64,000 nt of DNA from Yersinia rochesterensis (lineage in GTDB: Bacteria > Pseudomonadota > Gammaproteobacteria > Enterobacterales > Enterobacteriaceae), in assembly GCF_003600645.1 (NCBI RefSeq), contig NZ_CP032482.1, positions 3,224,001 through 3,288,000 of the forward strand, written 5' to 3'. The translations under genes and the position numbers were made by a program. Positions 40,335-50,610 of this stretch are shown piece after piece; the first letter of the stretch is position 1; each line of letters begins with the position of its first letter. The notes under the pieces were generated by a model that was given only the letters and a program-made list of their open reading frames with translations, was not told where the DNA came from and searched no databases.

Positions 40335-41418
40335 AAAGATAGCAATCAAGATTTTATTAGGAGATATTTCATCCAGAGGAGGAATAGAGAGGGTATCTGT
40401 TTCTTTAGCTAATGCACTTTCAGATAATTATGACGTTGAAATAATTAGTTTATATAAAACAAACTCCGAATTATATTTTCAACCGTCGAAAAAGGTTAAT
40501 ATTCACATTCTGAAAAATGAATATGAAGAAAGCATGTATAATAGGAAAAAAAAACTTATTGAAGGCATGTTATTTGATTTAAGATATATAAATAAAAAAA
40601 AGAAGTCGCTAGAAAAATCAATTGGACACAATGACATTGTCATATCATGTGATACAAAAATGTCACTATTAGCAAAATTATCCGGTAGCAAACACATCAT
40701 TGCTATTGAACATTTTGAATATGACGTTATCAATCCAATTTTAAAATATATTCGAAAAATTATTTATAAAAAAATATCAGCAGTTGTTACTTTAACTAAT
40801 GAAGATGCAAAGAAATACTCTTGGCTTCCCTCGCATAAACATAAAATAATTCCAAACATTGTTGAAATACCAGAAAAAAAATCATTAAAGAAAGAAAATA
40901 ATGTGTTAGCTATAGGGCGTTTTGTCGAGCAAAAAGGGTTCGACCTCTTGCTTTCAGCCTGGTCTAAAATATCAACTGAAGGCTGGTCTTTGATAATAGT
41001 TGGGGATGGGCCAGATAAACCTCTACTTGAAAAATACATTAACGATAATAAATTAAGTAACGTAGTGCTAGCCCCATTCACTGATAATATAGGAAAGCAT
41101 TACGAACAAGCTAAGGTATTCGTTTTATCATCACGCTATGAAGGCTTGGGCATGGTCCTTATTGAAGCCCTTTCATATGGTCTACCTTGTATAAGTTTTA
41201 ATTGTCCAGCAGGACCGAAGTCAATACTTAACAAAGATAATGGAATTTTAGTTAAAGCGGAAAGCAGTGAGGAATTATCAATAGCAATTAAAAAGCTTAT
41301 GGATGATGAAAGCTTAAGAGAACTATACTCCGCCAAAGCAGTACCCAGTATCAAAGAGTATACTAAAGAGCAGGTATTAAAGCTCTGGGTTGAAATCATT
41401 GAGCAGGATGTTAAATGA
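40282..41418 (+). CDS. Glycosyltransferase family 4
   Basis: 378 residues at most. The GT-B fold is clear: N-terminal LLGDISSRGGIERVSVSLANAL, inter-domain AIGRFVEQKGFDLLLSAW (about 210) and the nucleotide-sugar site SRYEGLGMVLIEALSYGLPCISFNCPAGP (about 278-306) with the E-x7-E pattern. The ATG at 40282 lies 53 bp inside the preceding gene with a poor ribosome site; homology begins only near residue 20, so the true start could be a nearby non-ATG codon. Sugar and linkage unknown. Overlaps the next gene by four bases. Confidence 0.85.
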   Translation: MKIAVSEFSKNSSSPINKKIAIKILLGDISSRGGIERVSVSLANALSDNYDVEIISLYKTNSELYFQPSKKVNIHILKNEYEESMYNRKKKLIEGMLFDLRYINKKKKSLEKSIGHNDIVISCDTKMSLLAKLSGSKHIIAIEHFEYDVINPILKYIRKIIYKKISAVVTLTNEDAKKYSWLPSHKHKIIPNIVEIPEKKSLKKENNVLAIGRFVEQKGFDLLLSAWSKISTEGWSLIIVGDGPDKPLLEKYINDNKLSNVVLAPFTDNIGKHYEQAKVFVLSSRYEGLGMVLIEALSYGLPCISFNCPAGPKSILNKDNGILVKAESSEELSIAIKKLMDDESLRELYSAKAVPSIKEYTKEQVLKLWVEIIEQDVK

Positions 41419-42461
41419 ATACTTACGATTTTATTTTTATTACTAATGTTCCTGCATTCTATAAAGTGAATCTTTTTAATAGACTGGCCAAGCATTGTCG
41501 AATCAAAGTGATTTTTATCGCAAAAAAATCAAAAATGCGAAATGATGATTTCTACAATTATAATCATGAGTTTAATAGTGAGTATATAAATACTGGTGAT
41601 TTTGAAAATCGTGATAAATTAAAAACACTTATCAAAATATATAAAACAATAAGAAATGATGAGTTCACGAAACTTGTTTACCCAGGCTGGGAAATAAAAG
41701 AATTATTATTTTTATCTTTTCTAGTGAGAAGGGATAAAAATTCTGTTGTTATTGAAAGTAGTATAAATGAAACAAAAACAGATGGTTATGCATGGTTATT
41801 AAAAAAGTTTTTCTTAAAAAGAATGAGTTCAGCCTACCCTTCTGGAGTTTTACAAAAAAAAATACTAGAAAAAATAGAGTTTAAAGGAAAAATAACATTT
41901 ACTCATGGTGTAGGTATTCCTAATTATATAAGGAGTCCTTTTAAATATTCTTATAAGAAAAAAGATGATTCAACATTAACCTATCTGTATGTTGGAAGAT
42001 TATCTGAAGAGAAAAACTTGTCATTTCTAGTAGATATATTTAATGAAAGACCCGAAAAGTTGATTATTGCCGGCGATGGGCCAGAAGCAAATAACCTAAA
42101 AAGAAAATCTAAGAGTAATATTAGTTTTTTAGGTTATATAAACAATACAGATCTAAATCAGATTTATAAATCAGCTGATGTTTTTGTTCTTCCATCTAAG
42201 TCGGAACCATGGGGACTAGTAATTGAGGAAGCGCTTACTTTTGGTTTACCTATCATAGTAAGTAATAAAGTGGGGTGTAAGGACGATTTGGTAACTAGCG
42301 AAAACGGACTGGTTTTTGATATCGATAATAATAATTCATTTGAAAATTGCTTAGACGAGATGAATAAAAATTATAAAAAATACTTTGAACATGTAAATGC
42401 TTCAGATATGTATTTGATATACGAAAAACAAGTTGAATCCTATTTGATATCGCTAAAATAA
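41415..42461 (+). CDS. Glycosyltransferase family 4 (second)
   Basis: 348 residues, GT-B fold. The N-terminus begins NTYDFIFITNVPAFYKVNLFNRLAK; the middle has TYLYVGRLSEEKNLSFLVDIF (about 190) and the donor site VLPSKSEPWGLVIEEALTFGLPIIVSNKVGCKDDL (about 257-291). Acts on lipid-linked intermediates at the cytoplasmic face. Start ATG overlaps the previous stop (ATGA). The donor cannot be told from sequence. Confidence 0.85.
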   Translation: MNTYDFIFITNVPAFYKVNLFNRLAKHCRIKVIFIAKKSKMRNDDFYNYNHEFNSEYINTGDFENRDKLKTLIKIYKTIRNDEFTKLVYPGWEIKELLFLSFLVRRDKNSVVIESSINETKTDGYAWLLKKFFLKRMSSAYPSGVLQKKILEKIEFKGKITFTHGVGIPNYIRSPFKYSYKKKDDSTLTYLYVGRLSEEKNLSFLVDIFNERPEKLIIAGDGPEANNLKRKSKSNISFLGYINNTDLNQIYKSADVFVLPSKSEPWGLVIEEALTFGLPIIVSNKVGCKDDLVTSENGLVFDIDNNNSFENCLDEMNKNYKKYFEHVNASDMYLIYEKQVESYLISLK

Positions 42462-42463
42462 AA

Positions 42464-43858
42464 ATGAAATCTAAAACATTAACAGATTTTTTTAATTATG
42501 CTCTTGGTGATGTATTCGTTAAGGGCTTCTTATTTATTTCCCTACCGCTACTTTCTCGTTTACTTGACCCGATACAATATGGATATCTCTCTCTAATTAA
42601 TACAGCAACAATAATTTTATATGTATTTATTAGTTTAAACTTGCAAAATGCAATAACTAATAGATTCATGATAACGAGTGAACATTTTGATAGCTATTTA
42701 TTAAGTATTCTTTGTTTTATTATCCCATTTCAGATCATATTGATAATACTAGAACCTTTATATAGAGCCCCCGTCAGCTCCTTTCTTGGCATAAATGAGA
42801 AAGACTTTATATCCGTATTATCAATATGTGTAATGCTTTCATATATATATATATACACATGTTATCTACAAGCATCGAGACAAAGTAAACGTTATGTCAT
42901 TTTTAATATAGTCGCTAAAATTAGCGAAATGATACTAATTTTTGCTTTTGCATATTTTTTAACATCAAATCAATATATGTCAAAAATCTATGCTCAGATG
43001 ATTGTCAATATAATCCTTATTACATACGTTTCAATGATTTTATGGAAGCTAAGTCGTGGTAAGTTCAATTTTCTCTATCTAAAAGAAGCACTAATATTTT
43101 CGTTACCCTTAATTGTACATGTTCTTTCAAATTCACTTTTATCGCAAGCCGATAGACTTATTATCAATAAAATAATGGGCACTTATTCAGCGGGCATCTA
43201 CTCTTTTGCATATAATTTAGGTATGTGTGTTATTGTTGTTATTATGGCATGGAATTCATCATGGCAACCCAAGCTTTATAAATTAATCAATATTAGAGAT
43301 GATGAGGCAATAAAAAAAGCAACATATGCAAGTACAGTATTGATATTCTTAATCTGTGCCCTCAGCATGTTGTTTTCTAAAGAAATGGTGGTATTTCTCG
43401 CTAGTGATAAATATTATGATAGCATTCCAATATTACCATTAATAATTATTGGGAATTCATTAATTCATATCTATTTGGTTTATGTTAATTTTATTTTTTA
43501 TAAAAAGAAAACAGTTATTATTTCTTGTGCTACGTTGGGAGCATTAGGGATTAATATCATCTTAAATTATTACTTAATTCCAAAATTCGGTATTGCCGGT
43601 TCTGCTTGGGCTACCGTTGTAGCTTACTTTTTCTTAGCTGCACTCCACTATACAACAGCTACTTATATTACTAGAAATAATATCATTCCATTTAAATATC
43701 TTATTTTCTATAGCGTTGGGTTATTATTAGTTTATCCCGTAACATTATATTTAAATGAGATGGACTTAATTTCGGGACTAGTCTTAAAACTCATAATTTT
43801 TCTAATGGTCATAGTGTTTGTAGCCAAATCTAAAATTTTAAAATCACTAAGTGAGTAA
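42464..43858 (+). CDS. wzx: Polysaccharide flippase Wzx
   Basis: 464 residues, about 12 to 14 membrane helices, MATE/PST superfamily (polysaccharide biosynthesis C-terminal domain). It should flip the undecaprenyl-linked repeat unit across the inner membrane. Typical features: GDVFVKGFLFISLPLLSRLLDPIQYG at the start and LSQADRLIINKIMGTYSAGIYSFAYNLG (about 224-250). Two bases after the preceding gene; next to Wzy. Confidence 0.9.
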   Translation: MKSKTLTDFFNYALGDVFVKGFLFISLPLLSRLLDPIQYGYLSLINTATIILYVFISLNLQNAITNRFMITSEHFDSYLLSILCFIIPFQIILIILEPLYRAPVSSFLGINEKDFISVLSICVMLSYIYIYTCYLQASRQSKRYVIFNIVAKISEMILIFAFAYFLTSNQYMSKIYAQMIVNIILITYVSMILWKLSRGKFNFLYLKEALIFSLPLIVHVLSNSLLSQADRLIINKIMGTYSAGIYSFAYNLGMCVIVVIMAWNSSWQPKLYKLINIRDDEAIKKATYASTVLIFLICALSMLFSKEMVVFLASDKYYDSIPILPLIIIGNSLIHIYLVYVNFIFYKKKTVIISCATLGALGINIILNYYLIPKFGIAGSAWATVVAYFFLAALHYTTATYITRNNIIPFKYLIFYSVGLLLVYPVTLYLNEMDLISGLVLKLIIFLMVIVFVAKSKILKSLSE

Positions 43859-43859
43859 T

Positions 43860-45014
43860 ATGATAATTTATGGTTTGTTTTCCGTACTAACATTACTCAT
43901 TGCTAATATTGATATTGCTTTTTCTAAAAATAAATTAATTGTTAAATATGTTTTATTCTTACTAATTATTTTAGTGATTGGATTACGTTATGAACTCGGG
44001 GTAGATTGGCTTTTTTACCGAGACTCTTTTAACGGTAATAGTACAAATACTTTAACAATAGAACCGGGATACCAACTGCTGTCCTCATTTATAAGTTATT
44101 TGGGTTTTGGATTTTGGTCTTTTGTATGCATGATAAGCATATTTATATTATTTATCCTTTATCGGTTCTTTAAAAAATACTCACCTTTTCCACTTTTTTG
44201 TTTAACTATTTATTTTATTTCATCTTTTGGTTTTAATATTGAAGCCTTAAGGCAAATCATTGCTGTTGCTATTTTCTATATTGCACTTAGTTACTATTTA
44301 AATGGTAAGAAGAAACATTATATAGCTTTATGTTTACTCGCTTCATCTTTCCATATATCAGCGATAATATTGATAATATTACCATTTATAGATAATGCAA
44401 TATTTAAGCGACTAATGAAAATTAGTGTGCTGTTTGGTGTAGTAATGTCCGTGGTTGGATTATATCCAATAGAAATTATTTTAGAAGCATTAACATTATT
44501 CTCTTATAATCCCTATCTTGAAAAGATTCATCTTTACACTTTAAATGCTAGCACTGGAAATATATTTACATATAATCTACTCGTCAAAATTATTATTATT
44601 TCTTATTACTTTATCAAGAAAAAGCACATTTACTTTGAGTTTGCCAATAAAAAATTACCATTAAACTTCGCATCTAGTTTAGAAACGATTATATTAACAA
44701 TGCTAATCATTGATGTTTATTTTGGCAAATATGGAACTATCACCTCCAGAGTTGATGAATACTTTGCTCCAATATTTATAATATTAGTTAGTTACTTAAT
44801 AATGATAAATAAAAGTATAGCTAATAAAGTAGCCTTCTCAATTTTATTTTCTTGCTATATACTAATCGCTTTTATTAGATTCACCTCAAATGAATATTTC
44901 CAAAATCAGTATCTACCCTATAGAAATTCTCTCTATTCTAAAATAATAGGTGAAAATGCGTCGTTGGCTCGAGAGCAAGCTGTAAAATTACATTGGATTG
45001 AAAGGAAGAAATGA
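43860..45014 (+). CDS. wzy: Repeat-unit polymerase Wzy (EpsG-like)
   Basis: 384 residues, about ten hydrophobic helices, with the EpsG-family pattern LRYELGVDWLFYRDSF near residue 45 and FNIEALRQIIAVAIFYIALSYYL near 125. It joins lipid-linked repeats in the periplasm. An in-frame GTG at 43851 overlaps the wzx stop; the ATG one base after the wzx stop is preferred. Its stop overlaps the following gene by four bases. The assignment rests on topology, family motif and position between wzx and glycosyltransferase genes. Confidence 0.85.
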   Translation: MIIYGLFSVLTLLIANIDIAFSKNKLIVKYVLFLLIILVIGLRYELGVDWLFYRDSFNGNSTNTLTIEPGYQLLSSFISYLGFGFWSFVCMISIFILFILYRFFKKYSPFPLFCLTIYFISSFGFNIEALRQIIAVAIFYIALSYYLNGKKKHYIALCLLASSFHISAIILIILPFIDNAIFKRLMKISVLFGVVMSVVGLYPIEIILEALTLFSYNPYLEKIHLYTLNASTGNIFTYNLLVKIIIISYYFIKKKHIYFEFANKKLPLNFASSLETIILTMLIIDVYFGKYGTITSRVDEYFAPIFIILVSYLIMINKSIANKVAFSILFSCYILIAFIRFTSNEYFQNQYLPYRNSLYSKIIGENASLAREQAVKLHWIERKK

Positions 45015-46111
45015 TGCTATTAGTCAATGCCAGTAACTTATATATTGGAGGGGGACTCCAAGTTGGTATTTCAGTTATTGAAGAATTTACTGCACTAAAA
45101 GTTAATTTTATTGCTGCGGTATCACCAGTGGTTTTTGAACAATTATCCAGCCAAGCACAAAAATCATGCGAAGTGATTGAATCAACACCATCAGGTATAT
45201 TCAACTTCTCAACAAGAAAAAGATTAGATGAGCTGGTAAAACAATATCAAATAACAGATGTATTTACTATATTCGGCCCAAGTTACTGGAAACCTAAGGT
45301 TAAAAATCATTTAGTCGGTTTTGCTCAAGCTTGGTTAATTTATAATACATCTGTTATTTTTAACAAGCTTTTATTAAAAGAAAAAATAAAAATTATAATT
45401 CTTAGTTTTATTCAACCTTTTTATTTTAAGAATAACTCAACTAAACTTGTTACTGAAACAGATGATGTTAGGCTAAAAATTGGAAAGCGTCTTAAAATTA
45501 ATCCTCAAAATGTGTTTACAGTTTCAAACACAATTTCATCTGTATTTTACGAACCGAAAAAATTTGATCGCCAAGTTCTAAATAGACTTCCTATTAAAAA
45601 TGATGATATTTGGCTACTCACAATCTCACATGATTATCCGCATAAAAATTTAGCTATTATTGCTGATCTTGTAGAAAAGCTTCCTTCTAGATTTAAATTT
45701 ATTTTAACAGTCAGTGACGAATTTAAGAAAAATATTCCAACAAAATATCAAGATCGGCTTATCACATTGGGTAAAGTAAGTAGTGCACAGTGCCCTCCTC
45801 TATACGAAGTATGTGATGCATTATTCCTGCCTACACTATTAGAATGTTTTAGTGCCTCCTATGTAGAAGCGATGTACATGGGAAAACCTATTTTCACTTC
45901 AAATCGAGCATTTGCAAAAACGGTATGTGGAGATTCGGCTTATTACTTTGATCCGCTAAAAGCCGATGATATTGCCAATACTATTATTACAGCCTATGAA
46001 AATCCATTAGTTATAAATAAAAAATGTTTGGATGGAAAAGAACTCGTAAGTCGGTTTCCATCCGCAAGAGAACGAGCTGAAAAATATTTGAGTATTTTAT
46101 ATGCTAAATGA
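45011..46111 (+). CDS. Glycosyltransferase family 4 (third)
   Basis: 366 residues. The N-terminal donor-side loop is NASNLYIGGGLQVGISVIEEF (about 5-25); the C-terminal site is LFLPTLLECFSASYVEAMYMGKPIFTSNRAFAKTVCGDSAYYFDP (about 275-319). Two adjacent ATGs start the frame. It has no membrane helix. It overlaps both neighbours by a few bases (4 and 11), so it is part of one tight operon. Specificity unknown. Confidence 0.83.
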   Translation: MMLLVNASNLYIGGGLQVGISVIEEFTALKVNFIAAVSPVVFEQLSSQAQKSCEVIESTPSGIFNFSTRKRLDELVKQYQITDVFTIFGPSYWKPKVKNHLVGFAQAWLIYNTSVIFNKLLLKEKIKIIILSFIQPFYFKNNSTKLVTETDDVRLKIGKRLKINPQNVFTVSNTISSVFYEPKKFDRQVLNRLPIKNDDIWLLTISHDYPHKNLAIIADLVEKLPSRFKFILTVSDEFKKNIPTKYQDRLITLGKVSSAQCPPLYEVCDALFLPTLLECFSASYVEAMYMGKPIFTSNRAFAKTVCGDSAYYFDPLKADDIANTIITAYENPLVINKKCLDGKELVSRFPSARERAEKYLSILYAK

Positions 46112-47309
46112 TATTAAAGAAAAAAGTATTGTTTTACTTGTTGATGACTATATTCCTGATAGTACAAAAGTCGCAGCAAAAATGATGCATGAACTTGCTT
46201 GTGAATTAGTTCAACGAGGATATAAAGTAACAGTAATAACACCATCTAGTCATTTAAAAAGTAATTATCATAGTGATTATATCGATAATGTTGAGGTTGT
46301 AAGATTCAAACTTGGCCCAATAAAAAATTGCTCACTTATCAAACGAGCTATAAATGAATCACTTCTTCCATTTAAAGCATGGTTATACACAAATAGACAT
46401 CTGAAAAATAAAAACTTTGACTTAATTATCAGCTATTCACCATCTATCTTCTGGGGATGGTTTGCTATAAAACTTAAAAAGAGATTTCAGTGCTCTTTGT
46501 ATTTAATTTTGCGTGATTTCTTTCCTCAGTGGATCATAGATAACGGAATTATAAAAGCCAATAATCCTATCACTAAATATTTCAGATTTATAGAAAGATT
46601 AAATTATAGCTCCGCAGATGTTATCGGAATTCAGTCTATTGCTAATATTAAGTATTTCAAAGAGTGCTTTAGTGACCGTTACAAAACTCGCCTGCTATTT
46701 AATTGGGTTAGCCCTAATTTAGAGAAAAATAATATAGACTTCAAAAAACACTTAGGTCTAGAGAATAAAGTTTTATTTTTCTATGGGGGAAATATTGGCA
46801 AAGCACAGGACATGAAAAACTTAGTGAGACTTGCCAAACGCCTTCAGCATAAATCGGAAGCACATTTTGTTTTTCTGGGACAAGGAGATGAAGTCACACT
46901 TATTAAGGATATGGTAATTCAAGATAAAATAAATAACGTCACTATATTACCATCGGTATCACAACAAAAATTCAAAGCTATTTTGCACGAAGTCGATGTA
47001 GGTCTATTCTCTCTTTGTCGTAATCATAAAAGTCATAACTTTCCTGGGAAAATACTAGGCTATATGGCTAATAGTATACCTATCTTAGGAAGTGTAAACA
47101 AAGGAAACGATCTGCAAGAAATAATACAAGAATACAATGCAGGCTTCGTTACTATTAATGGTGAAGACGATATTCTTTATCACAATGCACTGACTCTTCT
47201 TGAAAATTCTTTATTAAGAAAACAGTTAGGAATTAATTCAAACCGTCTATTACATGCAAAATTCACAGTTGCTGCTGCTGCTGATGAAATTATCAATAAT
47301 CAAGGTTAA
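46101..47309 (+). CDS. wbuB: Glycosyltransferase, WbuB-like (probable L-FucNAc transferase)
   Basis: 402 residues, GT4 family. The opening IVLLVDDYIPDSTKVAAKMMHELACELVQRG and the segment RDFFPQWIIDNGII resemble WbuB, which accompanies fnlABC in E. coli O26-type clusters and transfers L-FucNAc. In the E. coli order fnlA-B-C-wbuB-wbuC it follows fnlC; here it precedes fnlA. The donor-site region reads VDVGLFSLCRNHKSHNFPGKILGYMANSIPILG. The ending overlaps nothing; fnlA starts two bases later. Symbol given on resemblance and context. Confidence 0.72.
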   Translation: MLNDIKEKSIVLLVDDYIPDSTKVAAKMMHELACELVQRGYKVTVITPSSHLKSNYHSDYIDNVEVVRFKLGPIKNCSLIKRAINESLLPFKAWLYTNRHLKNKNFDLIISYSPSIFWGWFAIKLKKRFQCSLYLILRDFFPQWIIDNGIIKANNPITKYFRFIERLNYSSADVIGIQSIANIKYFKECFSDRYKTRLLFNWVSPNLEKNNIDFKKHLGLENKVLFFYGGNIGKAQDMKNLVRLAKRLQHKSEAHFVFLGQGDEVTLIKDMVIQDKINNVTILPSVSQQKFKAILHEVDVGLFSLCRNHKSHNFPGKILGYMANSIPILGSVNKGNDLQEIIQEYNAGFVTINGEDDILYHNALTLLENSLLRKQLGINSNRLLHAKFTVAAAADEIINNQG

Positions 47310-47311
47310 AA

Positions 47312-48346
47312 ATGTTCAATTCAAAAACATTACTTATTACCGGTGGGACAGGCTCATTTGGCAACGCTGTCCTCGATCGTTTTCTGGAAACGAGTATCTC
47401 TGAAATTCGAATCTTTAGTCGTGATGAGAAAAAACAAGATGATATGCGTAAGAAGTACAAAAATGATAAATTGAAGTTTTATATAGGTGACGTTAGAGAT
47501 TACCAGAGCATTTCTAACGCAATGCGTGGTGTAGACTATATTTTCCATGCAGCGGCTTTAAAACAAGTCCCTTCTTGCGAGTTTTATCCTCTTGAAGCAG
47601 TTAAGACAAATGTCTTGGGGACTGAAAACGTTATTGAATCCGCAATAAATCATAACGTTAAACGTGTTGTTTGTTTAAGTACAGATAAAGCAGTTTATCC
47701 TATTAATGCAATGGGTATTTCTAAAGCCATGATGGAAAAAATTATGGTGGCAAAATCCCGTAATTTATCTTCCTCTAACACAGTTGTTTGTGGTACTCGA
47801 TACGGAAATGTGATGGCATCACGTGGTTCTGTTATCCCGCTGTTTGTTAATCAGATTTTAAAAAATGAGTCTGTCAGTGTAACTGATCTTGAAATGACAC
47901 GCTTTATGATGACTCTTGAAGATGCCGTTGATCTGGTTATCCATGCTTTTACCCATGGCTCAAATGGTGATATTTTTGTTCAAAAAGCACCGGCAGCAAC
48001 AATTGAAATTTTAGCAAAAGCTATTACTGAACTTATGAGTAAACCTGAGCATCCGATAAATATAATCGGAACGCGCCACGGAGAGAAACTCTACGAAACA
48101 TTGTTGACCCGAGAAGAGATGCTTCATGCAGAGGATCAAGGAAACTATTACCGTATTCCCGCAGATAACCGTGATTTAAATTATGGTAAATTCTTTGAGA
48201 ATGGTGAGAAGAAAATAACTGAAATTGCTGATTATAACTCTCATAACACAACCAGACTAAACCTTGAAGATACAAAGAAATTACTACTAAAACTGAAGTT
48301 TATGCGGGAAATAGTTAGTGGTAATACTGTACAGCCGGAGTATTAA
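47312..48346 (+). CDS. fnlA: UDP-GlcNAc 4,6-dehydratase/5-epimerase FnlA (CapE)
   Basis: First enzyme of UDP-N-acetyl-L-fucosamine synthesis. Extended SDR of 344 residues, with the NAD loop TGGTGSFGNAV (about 9-19), the catalytic STDKA block, and NAMGISKAMMEK, where methionine replaces the tyrosine of the usual YxxxK. That substitution marks the inverting dehydratases (CapE, WbjB, FlaA1 type). fnlB follows two bases after its stop. Confidence 0.93.
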   Translation: MFNSKTLLITGGTGSFGNAVLDRFLETSISEIRIFSRDEKKQDDMRKKYKNDKLKFYIGDVRDYQSISNAMRGVDYIFHAAALKQVPSCEFYPLEAVKTNVLGTENVIESAINHNVKRVVCLSTDKAVYPINAMGISKAMMEKIMVAKSRNLSSSNTVVCGTRYGNVMASRGSVIPLFVNQILKNESVSVTDLEMTRFMMTLEDAVDLVIHAFTHGSNGDIFVQKAPAATIEILAKAITELMSKPEHPINIIGTRHGEKLYETLLTREEMLHAEDQGNYYRIPADNRDLNYGKFFENGEKKITEIADYNSHNTTRLNLEDTKKLLLKLKFMREIVSGNTVQPEY

Positions 48347-48348
48347 TT

Positions 48349-49467
48349 ATGCGTAAAGTACTAATCACTGGCTCTAATGGTTTTATAGGTAAAAACCTGA
48401 GTGTAGCGCTTAAAGAACGTGGTCTCATAGTGCTAACGTTTACACATGAAGATGATATATCTGAGCTTACCAATAAAGTCATAGCCGTAGATATAATTTA
48501 TCACTTAGCTGGCGTTAATAGGCCATTAACTGATGATGAGTTTGTTAGTGGAAATACTGATTTTACAGAAACTCTAGTCAAAATTATTGCTGAGAGAAAT
48601 CCTAAAGCCTCACTGATTTATTCATCATCAATACAAGCTGAAAAAGATAATGCCTACGGAAAAAGCAAATTAAATGCTGAAAGAATAATTCAGGAGGCAG
48701 TGACAAAATCAAATATTAATGCATCTATCTACCGTTTACATGGGGTTTTTGGTAAATGGTGTCGACCAAATTATAATTCAGTAGTTGCTACTTTTTGTCA
48801 TAATGTTATTAATGATATACCATTAACCATCGACAATCCTTCATTTACCCTAGAGATTGTTTATATCGATGATGTTATTGAGGCATTTGTTAGCCATCTG
48901 GATATTAAAAATAACAATGATATCTTTTATGATATTCCAGTTAAATATAAAATATCACTCCAAGATTTGGCGGATAAAATAATAGGGTTTAAATCTTCAC
49001 GCAATGATTTAACTATAGATTCGGTGGGTGAAGGTATTAGCCGTGCCCTTTATGCTACTTATCTTAGTTATTTGCCCCCTGAAAAATTTTCATATTCCGT
49101 TCCGGTATATGAAGATCCCCGAGGTAGTTTTGCTGAGTTGCTGAAAACACCAGCTTATGGCCAATTTTCATTTTTTACCGCTAAACCAGGCATAACTCGC
49201 GGTGGACATTACCATCATACTAAGAATGAAAAATTCATTGTTGTATCTGGCAAGGCACTATTTAGGTTTGAACATATTATAACTCATGAAGTTATTGAGT
49301 TTGAAAAAAACGCTGCCAATATTGAAATTGTTGAAACAATACCGGGTTGGGCACATAACATCAAAAATATAGGTTCTGATGAACTCATTGTAATGTTGTG
49401 GGCAAATGAAATTTTTGATCGTAATAAACCTGACACAGTAGCTTGGGATATGTCATATGAAAAATAA
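48349..49467 (+). CDS. fnlB: Bifunctional reductase/epimerase FnlB (CapF)
   Basis: 372 residues. The N-terminal SDR domain (about 1-240) has TGSNGFIGKNL (7-17) and the YGKSK catalytic pair (about 103); the C-terminal cupin (about 255-370) has GGHYHHTKNEKFIVVSGKALFRFEH with metal-binding histidines. It epimerises at C3 and reduces at C4 to give UDP-2-acetamido-2,6-dideoxy-L-talose for FnlC. It overlaps fnlC by 11 bases. Confidence 0.93.
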   Translation: MRKVLITGSNGFIGKNLSVALKERGLIVLTFTHEDDISELTNKVIAVDIIYHLAGVNRPLTDDEFVSGNTDFTETLVKIIAERNPKASLIYSSSIQAEKDNAYGKSKLNAERIIQEAVTKSNINASIYRLHGVFGKWCRPNYNSVVATFCHNVINDIPLTIDNPSFTLEIVYIDDVIEAFVSHLDIKNNNDIFYDIPVKYKISLQDLADKIIGFKSSRNDLTIDSVGEGISRALYATYLSYLPPEKFSYSVPVYEDPRGSFAELLKTPAYGQFSFFTAKPGITRGGHYHHTKNEKFIVVSGKALFRFEHIITHEVIEFEKNAANIEIVETIPGWAHNIKNIGSDELIVMLWANEIFDRNKPDTVAWDMSYEK

Positions 49468-50590
49468 ATTATGCGTGCTTAGTGTTGTTGGGACACGACC
49501 TGAAATTATCAGACTCTCAGCAGTCCTTAAGAAGCTTGATGTACATTGTGAGCATATCATTGTTCATACGGGTCAAAATTACGATTTTGAATTAAATGAA
49601 ATTTTCTTTAATGATCTTGGTGTTAGAAAACCAGATTATTTTCTTAATGCAGCAGGTGATAATGCAGCAACCACGATTGGTAATATTATTATTAAAGTGG
49701 ATGAACTACTTTCTAAAATAAATCCCGATGCTATGTTAGTGCTGGGTGATACCAACAGTTGCTTAGCTGCATTGCCTGCCAAAAGAAGAAAGATACCTGT
49801 TTTTCATATGGAAGCAGGCAATAGATGCTTTGACCAGAGAGTTCCAGAGGAAATTAATAGAAAGATCGTTGATCATATTTCAGATGTCAACTTAACCTAT
49901 TCAGATATTGCTCGTGAGTATCTTATTTCTGAAGGTTTAAGCCCAGATCGTGTAATAAAAACTGGCAGTCCAATGTTTGAAGTTATTAATCAGCATATTG
50001 ATAAAATTCATAAATCAGATGTACTTACCCGAATTAAACTCGAACCTGGTAAATTTTTTATTGTCAGTGCTCATCGTGAAGAGAATGTAGACAGCCCAAG
50101 CAACATTAAAAAATTAGCAGATATCTTAAATAAGATTGCAGAGAAATATAATTTTCCGGTTATCGTTTCAACACATCCTCGAACTCGGAAACGTATAGAA
50201 GAAAATAATCTTACTTTTCATCCCAATATTCAACTTCTAAAACCTTTAGGCTTTATTGATTATATTAAATTACAACTTGAAGCCAAAGTGGTACTTTCGG
50301 ATAGTGGCACCATTACGGAAGAATCATCTATTCTTAACTTCCCAGCATTAAATATTCGTGAAGCACATGAAAGGCCAGAGGGAATGGAAGAAGCTTCGGT
50401 AATTATGACTGGTTTAAGTGTTGAAAGAGTTATGCAGTCATTGTCTATTTTGGAAAGCCAGCCAACTGGTGAACATCGTTTACTACGACCAGTGAGCGAC
50501 TATTCTATGCCCAATGTTTCGGATAAAGTTGTGCGTATAATACACAGCTATGTTGATTATATTAATCGTGTCGTTTGGAAAAAATATTAA
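49457..50590 (+). CDS. fnlC: UDP-sugar 2-epimerase FnlC (CapG)
   Basis: Last step to UDP-L-FucNAc. 377 residues of the UDP-GlcNAc 2-epimerase fold: GTRPEIIRLSAVLKKL (about 12-27), HTGQNYDFELNEIFF, LGDTNS (about 96), HMEAGNRCFDQRVPEE (about 116-131), SAHREEN (about 208) and SDSGTITEESS (about 282). It completes the fnlABC set, so L-FucNAc in the polymer is a firm prediction. Confidence 0.93.
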   Translation: MKNKLCVLSVVGTRPEIIRLSAVLKKLDVHCEHIIVHTGQNYDFELNEIFFNDLGVRKPDYFLNAAGDNAATTIGNIIIKVDELLSKINPDAMLVLGDTNSCLAALPAKRRKIPVFHMEAGNRCFDQRVPEEINRKIVDHISDVNLTYSDIAREYLISEGLSPDRVIKTGSPMFEVINQHIDKIHKSDVLTRIKLEPGKFFIVSAHREENVDSPSNIKKLADILNKIAEKYNFPVIVSTHPRTRKRIEENNLTFHPNIQLLKPLGFIDYIKLQLEAKVVLSDSGTITEESSILNFPALNIREAHERPEGMEEASVIMTGLSVERVMQSLSILESQPTGEHRLLRPVSDYSMPNVSDKVVRIIHSYVDYINRVVWKKY

Positions 50591-50610
50591 TTTCTTATCG
50601 CGGAGGTTAA

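Noticed and set aside
42847..42870. Short TA-dinucleotide run inside wzx.
   Set aside because: Looks like a possible slippage site, but it is short, in frame, and encodes an ordinary Tyr/Ile-rich membrane helix.
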